From contig JNDT01002122.1 in NCBI GenBank assembly GCA_000697055.1, positions 1 through 64,000 of the forward strand: 64,000 nt of DNA, written 5' to 3'. Every line of letters begins with the position of its first letter. Positions within the stretch are counted from its first letter, which is position 1. The translations under genes were made by a program, and so were the position numbers. Of this stretch, positions 57,501 through 64,000 are shown piece by piece. Source of the DNA: Saksenaea vasiformis B4078. Lineage: Eukaryota > Mucoromycota > Mucoromycetes > Mucorales > Saksenaeaceae. Below the pieces are notes generated by a model that saw only the letters and a list, made by a program, of their open reading frames with translations, ran no database searches and was not told the origin of the DNA.

Positions 57501-57626
57501 GTGGAATGGGTTGAGAAGGAGCCACAGATCACACAGTCTGTAAGCAGACAAGAAGATCGTGGGTCAGATCGGTCTACTGAAAATAGAACAAGACGACCAC
57601 GTATGCGGGCATCAGATTTGTGGTAG
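54577..57626 (+). CDS. GPATCH1: G-patch domain protein 1 / TGH-like splicing factor
   Basis: Five exons: 54577-54838, 54888-54982, 55036-55802, 55852-56485 and 56538-57626 (948 aa). The N-terminus has the TGH signatures [31 protein letters not shown] and [15 protein letters not shown], followed by [16 protein letters not shown]. The G-patch is at about 175-200 ([18 protein letters not shown]). Later blocks are [48 protein letters not shown] and [19 protein letters not shown]. The C-terminus is acidic ([14 protein letters not shown]), then Pro-rich, then RS/KK-rich. GPATCH1 associates with the late spliceosome and activates a DEAH helicase through its G-patch. The first two introns appear to use GC donors (GCAAGA at 54839, GCAAGC at 54983), judged from restored conserved blocks. 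Confidence 0.93.
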
Positions 57627-57947
57627 TAAACTTAGTAAATAAACAGTGGTGCGCTTTTGAAGGCAGTTGCACGATGGCAAGAGATGCAACAAAGAAGCGA
57701 GCGGGTCTTAATCTTTGAGGCGATAAACTTAAAGATAGCTATGCGCAACTATTTTTTTTTGCTACATATGTGTTATTGTAATGTGAAATGTGGAAACCTT
57801 TGGGCATGCGAAACCTCAGAGACGAGATGAGAAGAGCAAGATGGAGGGATTGGAGCATGATGATCCGTTCAGCTTTCTTGGTTTTGAAAATGTCCCAACT
57901 GGAGGAGACTTTTGTTTTCTCCGACTTTTTGTTTTACTGTTAACACC
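57627..57947. other. Intergenic spacer and forkhead promoter
   Basis: No gene recognised. The region links the two plus-strand genes; it contains the 3' flank of GPATCH1 and a pyrimidine-rich stretch (TTTTGTTTTCTCCGACTTTT) just before the forkhead ATG. Confidence 0.45.
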
Positions 57948-59509
<1,562 letters not shown>

Positions 59510-59582
59510 CTAAATAAAAAGATGTGATTCAGTGCATATTCTAGTTACTGTTTATTGCTAGCAGTCATTGCAATATGTTCTG

Positions 59583-60718
59583 CTAGAACTCTTCCGATTC
59601 AACGGTCAATCCACAACTGATACATGTTTGTGTAGTGGTGGATGTCGCAGCATCTTCAACCACAGGCGCAAACTCGTGTTTGTGTGGACCATCCATCCGT
59701 TTCCGTTCCCAGCTGCTCATCATTGTTCGTCTTCTCAGATCTAATTAAAGATATACGTAAAAAGAAGAAGCCAGTCTGAATCTATTCTTACCCGCCAACT
59801 TGTCCTTGAACTTTTTTTCTTTCTTTGCTTTTTTGTATGCCTCACGTCTTTCATATTCTGCATCTAGACCTTCTGGTCCATTCCACTTTTTAAAAGCATA
59901 CTCCTCAACCTAGATCGATCGGTACTGATTAACCCACTACACGTTTGTTGATAGGAGAGTAGCTTACCATTTCTCGTACGTAGAGCATCATGTTGTTCCA
60001 AGTGGATTTGTGTGGGTTCGGCTTTGACCAGTAAGGTAGAATATCTTTATCCCGTAATTCCTCTATCATATAGACTATATGAATATCAAGTGTCCATATC
60101 AACAAGCACTACCGTCAGTTAACAGGTAGTCCTAAGCCCTCACGGTCAAATTGTTTGATTAAAACTCGAACATGTTCATCTCGATTTTCTTTACCTCCTT
60201 CGCCTCCGTTTTCGTAATCAAACTGTATTTATCTGGATTGGCTTCTTTACATGTGGGACATACAAGAAGACCAAATACTTGGAAAAAAATTGGATCAATA
60301 TCCATTGACTTGCAATCACGACATTTTGGATTCTCAGAAGGATCGATTGATCTTGCTGTAGTTCACATGTTACGATCAATTGTACAATGCATGAAAGAAA
60401 CTTACGTAGATATGGTTCGATCTTTGGTGCCTTGTCACCCTTGGTCTGTTTCTCGTTCGTTTCGTCTACTATAAATCCTGCCTTTGAATCTTCCATGTTA
60501 CTCAAATTGTATTCATAGAACGGCGTCGCCCATCGCGAGCGTTTAGACAATCGTTCTGATTTTTTGCTAGCTTGATCTGCTGCGGCATCATTGTTTTCAT
60601 TCAAACCAGCCTTTTCAGCATCACGTTTGGCTCGAAGCTTTTCCAATGCCTTTGTCTTGTTCTCTTCAATACGCTTCTGTTGATCTTTTGTAAGTGCACT
60701 AGCTGTCTCATTATCCAT
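59583..60718 (-). CDS. RAD14: DNA damage recognition protein Rad14/XPA
   Basis: Six exons on the minus strand: 60718-60406, 60355-60195, 60131-60113, 60074-59968, 59909-59792 and 59740-59583 (291 aa). The N-terminus is charged and Lys-rich (TKDQQKRIEENKTKALEKLR). The C4 zinc finger is exact: CRDCKSMDIDPIFFQVFGLL with partner CPTC, Cys116/119/137/140, spacing C-x2-C-x17-C-x2-C as in XPA. DNA-binding blocks follow: YSLITKTEAKEDYLLTD, ELRDKDILPYWSKPNPHKST and WNNMMLYVREMVEEYAFKKW. The C-terminus carries a second CxxC (CISCG), fitting the TFIIH-contact region. It verifies lesions in nucleotide excision repair. Exon 3 is only 19 nt. An ATG 12 codons upstream (60754) is an alternative start. Confidence 0.95.
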
Positions 60719-61286
60719 AATGGTTAAAAAAGGAGATTTCCTTCGGACAGCCATCCGCGGGTTTAGTTATCAAACGTGAATTTGATTGGTTCATACCTGG
60801 GCACTCACACAGGCGCAGAGGCCCAGCTAATTTTTCTTATGGGCTCACGTTTGGTCCAATGGTGTGGCCTGCTCTGCGTGCTTGAAGCTTGCAGTTAGAT
60901 TGCGCAAGTTACCCGACACCTATAGATCACGAAAGAGTAAGAAAGCAAATCGAATAGAGCGTTACAAAATAATATAGCAAAGGGCCAAAGAGTGCATTAA
61001 GAGACGGTTTCGATATCATTTTGTATGCAGAGATGGGAAGATGACTATTACAGTTGCTCATCTTGATGTAACTAGTAAACTGATTGGCTGAGAACAGTAC
61101 TATTTTTGCAAGGATGATGTTGCGTTTCATGGATATCTAACAATAATGTTTATACAATAAGTGAACAATAATCCCCAATCATTGCAGATGTACAGCAACA
61201 TAGTGGCTGCACGTATTGTATACGAAATCAGTGGGATACAATGACAGGACTTATAATAATTGCCATCCACAACAGCTTGAGATGCA
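60719..61286. other. Intergenic, promoter of RAD14 and flank of Tc1 relic
   Basis: No gene recognised. The left part is the RAD14 promoter. The right part may belong to the Tc1-like element whose transposase tail starts at 61287, but no terminal repeat was identified. Confidence 0.45.
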
Positions 61287-61623
61287 TGCATTTACCTGTA
61301 CCGATCTTGGTATACACATGAAAAGTGGAATGAACAGCATATCCTGATGGAAGATGGTACACCTGTCCATCGTAGCAACGTTGCAAAGGAATGGTTGCAA
61401 AAGAACAATATACCAAAGTTAGACTGGCCAGCGCAATCACCCGATCTTAATCCAATCGAAAACATTTGGAAGCAAATGAAGGATTGTATACAAAAGAGAA
61501 CAAGACCTTTACAGGAGGCGTGGTATTCTTTTTAACGTAAATTCATGGAATAAGGTTATCGAATCCATGCCTGAACGGATAAAAGCCGTCATCAAAGCTA
61601 AAGGAGGTAGCACTAGGTGGTAG
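61287..61623 (+). mobile_element. Tc1-like transposase C-terminal relic (DD34E)
   Basis: The frame reads YRSWYTHEKWNEQHILMEDG, TPVHRSNVAKEWLQKNNI and PKLDWPAQSPDLNPIENIWK, with exactly 34 residues between the Asp of EDG and the Glu of PIEN, the DD34E spacing of Tc1 transposases. After WYSF a one-base shift continues WNKVIESMPERIKAVIKAKG and ends GSTRW at the stop 61621-61623, the normal Tc1 C-terminus. The N-terminal HTH domains and first catalytic Asp are missing, so it is a 3' fragment. It is unrelated in sequence to the transposase relic at 15244. Confidence 0.85.
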
Positions 61624-64000
61624 TGTTCCGGATAGCATTGCTATCTGGCATTGCCTCCTGCAGTTACCATGTTTAACACACTGCAGTACTGCGATCATTC
61701 GCACCACATGCCACTTTAAACCACCTCTATCTGAGCTTCCCATATCATTGTAGTACTGGGTAGCATCAAGCAACGGAGCAAAAAGATCTCAGTGAAACAC
61801 TGGAAAATAAGAGTAAGGATATGGATCTGCACAAGTTTTAAATCGTTGATGAAGGCGCTATGTGCAGTACCTCATAGTAGTGGCGGCTATGAGATACAAT
61901 CAGTACTTTATTCGCAGATTTAACTTCTTGCTATGGTTTTGAGTGACATAGCCGCTACAATGTCACCCAAATTTCGCTGTGTTTAGACCTGTGTATACAC
62001 TAGATTCTATGATACAGGTAGTTAGGTTTAAGCAGAAGCATAGAAGTCGCTCGAATAATCTCTAAAGATGTTGAATGTATCTGAAACTGGAGCAAGTGAA
62101 GATCGTAGTTTGATGAGGTATTTGCACCGAATCGGCTGGTTGCCATGACGATGAGAGAGAGAAGTTTTTTATAGTGATAAATCAATAGCTGTATGGCTTC
62201 TGTTGCTACGAATTAGTGCCTGATCTCCTGAATAAAAAGAGTTTATGTTTTAGCTGGTATCACATAGACACCGTGTCTGATCCATGTCTGAATTTAATTT
62301 GAGAATTCTTTACGATGGCTACTTTTAAATAGCTGCTTTAGTTAATGTAAAAGTCTACGATCTGTTTCGGGATATCGAAATGTGGCAATGTACTATTTTA
62401 TAGAAGTTTACATGCTACCACATAAAGATGTCTATCAAGAAATGAAAAAGGACCGCGCTATAGAAAAATGGAGTAGTTAACACAACTATTGGGCTTAAAT
62501 TCCAGCTGATCAGTTATCGCAAGGACACCACAAATGTGCTATCGGAGGTATGAGATAACTTGAAGCACAAAGGATCAAGCTATCTATTAATTCGTACGAG
62601 GTGCGCCATTATGAATGACGAATGGATAAAAGCGGTACAACAAGAAACAAATGATATATGGTGAGACTCCTGTTTATTCGGAAAGAGATAGAAAGGATGG
62701 GAAGCCAGTTTCCCGCTACTACTAACGCTAGAAGTAAAATTCTTTATTAACGGAGATTCTACATCTGAAACGATGCAAATTAGGTAGACAGAGAGAGACA
62801 TAGCTTATCACGCTCGTGTTATTGCTATAGTGAAGTACCACATGAGGTATAATCTCAAAAGTTAATGACATTCATGAACATGTACCGGTTTTGGGTGACT
62901 GAGGAGGTAAAGCCTACCCATATGTCTTTTATTGTTTATATGTTGCCGCTCCTCGGCCTCTTCATCCTGTCAGCACGCCAGACAGACCCTGTCACCCGGC
63001 TTAAACCGTCGCCATTGGCTCTATTTGTTCACGCATGGATGAGAATCAGAAATGTTACATGTTCTCTGTGTATTACCGTCGAAAATTCGGGTTTTGGTTT
63101 TGTCTCGTCACATATGAGACAAACGTCCTTGGGGGAGGAGGGGGGGAGTTCGCCCCTTGCACGGCGGAGGTTAATTCTTGCGCGTTTGGTCATAGTGTAT
63201 TGGTTCATACCGATGTGATGATGGTAAATGTAAGTAAAAAATTTACAGATTTACATAGCTTTCAGCTCGACTTGAGTCTGCAAAGCCAACGTTACAGTTT
63301 TTGATAAAATGCCGTTCTTGTTCTGGAAGTAAACATACAGCACCATATCTAGAGTATGCGAGATGCGTTTACAGACGATGACCAATGGTCAGAGACAGCG
63401 AAGCTGAGATGAGGTGCTTCAAGAAAGATGGTGTGCTATCAGACAGATGTACTGTGGGACCTTGTTTTATTCTCGAGAAGAGGCACCTCTCCTTGTTCTT
63501 GCAGTAAAAAGCTATTTACATGGTGCCTGAGTTTTAATTACAGTCATGTGTATACGAGCGAAGTTGTGAGCGACATAGCCTCAAACAAAATGCGTACGGG
63601 GCATAATTGTACATCAAAATCAAGTAGATATCGGCCTCTGAAGCTTTTTAGATTATTGATCTTTTTTCTGTAAAAATAGAACGTTTACATCAATATTTCT
63701 TATTCCAATTGCTGACTACATGATATCTACAAAAAGAATTCCACAAACTACTCCAAAAAAGTTCTTCTCATTTTTCGGTCACAGCTCACCACGTTGTAGG
63801 CCGCTTCTCCTTCTCATAAGTTCAATGCGTGTGAATACTGTTCAAAAGTTTGTAACATCTCAATTGAAATCCGACATTGTGTAAGGAAAGAGATTTTCAT
63901 TGGGGTTTTCAAGGAAACTATCTTTTGACAGCCCGTTATCTTTTGAAAGCTGCAGTAGAAAACCATGTTTCACAAAGAATAGAAGCAACGTTTAAAAATT
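61624..64000. other. Gene-poor right flank, no gene recognised
   Basis: About 2.4 kb with no supportable gene on either strand. Open stretches at 62865-63218 and 63035-63304 overlap one another in different frames, include a G-rich tract (GGGGGAGGAGGGGGG-like, about 63,130) and show no motif. A gene may begin beyond the right edge. Confidence 0.45.

Noticed and set aside
62865..63304. Two overlapping frames near the right edge
   Set aside because: They occupy the same DNA in different frames, include a G-rich tract and have no motif.

Overview
The window is nuclear DNA from an early-diverging fungus, most likely Mucoromycota (Mucorales). This is inferred from many short GT-AG introns (about 36-65 nt, often with a TACTAAC-like branch site), closely packed genes on both strands, fungal-type genes (Ugo1, Elp2, Bol3, 5-aminolevulinate synthase with an N-terminal presequence, flavocytochrome b2, Rad14) and decayed Tc1/mariner, MULE-like and Fanzor (eukaryotic TnpB-like) elements. 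No bacterial operons, CRISPR arrays or rRNA genes were seen. Gene models were built by joining exons by hand; every complete multi-exon model given here closes in frame from ATG to stop. | Layout. 1-5.4 kb: MpaB-like oxygenase, a cytochrome b5/acyl-CoA dehydrogenase fusion, and a Bax-inhibitor-1 family membrane protein. 5.4-7.7 kb: non-coding with a MITE-like inverted repeat. 7.7-15.6 kb: SLX9-like ribosome factor, tandem repeats, a multi-span membrane protein, a secreted alkaline phosphatase and a Tc1/mariner relic. 15.9-25 kb: Elongator subunit ELP2 (19 exons), an AIRIM/C1orf109-like protein, ribosomal protein uL2, mitochondrial BolA3, and flavocytochrome b2. 25-35 kb: accessory region with two Fanzor relics, a MULE-like fragment and a 111-bp palindrome, interrupted only by a Psr1-type phosphatase. 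35.4-39.4 kb: a DDT-WHIM-PHD chromatin protein and a TRA2-like splicing regulator. 41-42.2 kb: a third Fanzor relic. 43.8-48.3 kb: Ugo1, prenylcysteine oxidase, and an alpha/beta hydrolase whose 3' coding end overlaps its neighbour antisense. 49.5-51.5 kb: a small spliced gene and an orphan open frame. 52.4-60.7 kb: 5-aminolevulinate synthase, GPATCH1/TGH-like G-patch protein, FHA-forkhead factor, and RAD14/XPA. 60.8-64 kb: non-coding with a second Tc1 relic. | How the genes fit together. They are mainly independent housekeeping genes, not a cluster. Themes are ribosome assembly and translation (SLX9, AIRIM-like, uL2, ELP2), mitochondrial iron/heme and energy metabolism (BOL3, HEM1, cytochrome b2, UGO1), RNA splicing (TRA2, GPATCH1) and chromatin/DNA (PHD protein, forkhead, RAD14). 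The most unusual content is three decayed RNA-guided-nuclease-like (Fanzor) loci in 17 kb, apparently from at least two lineages.
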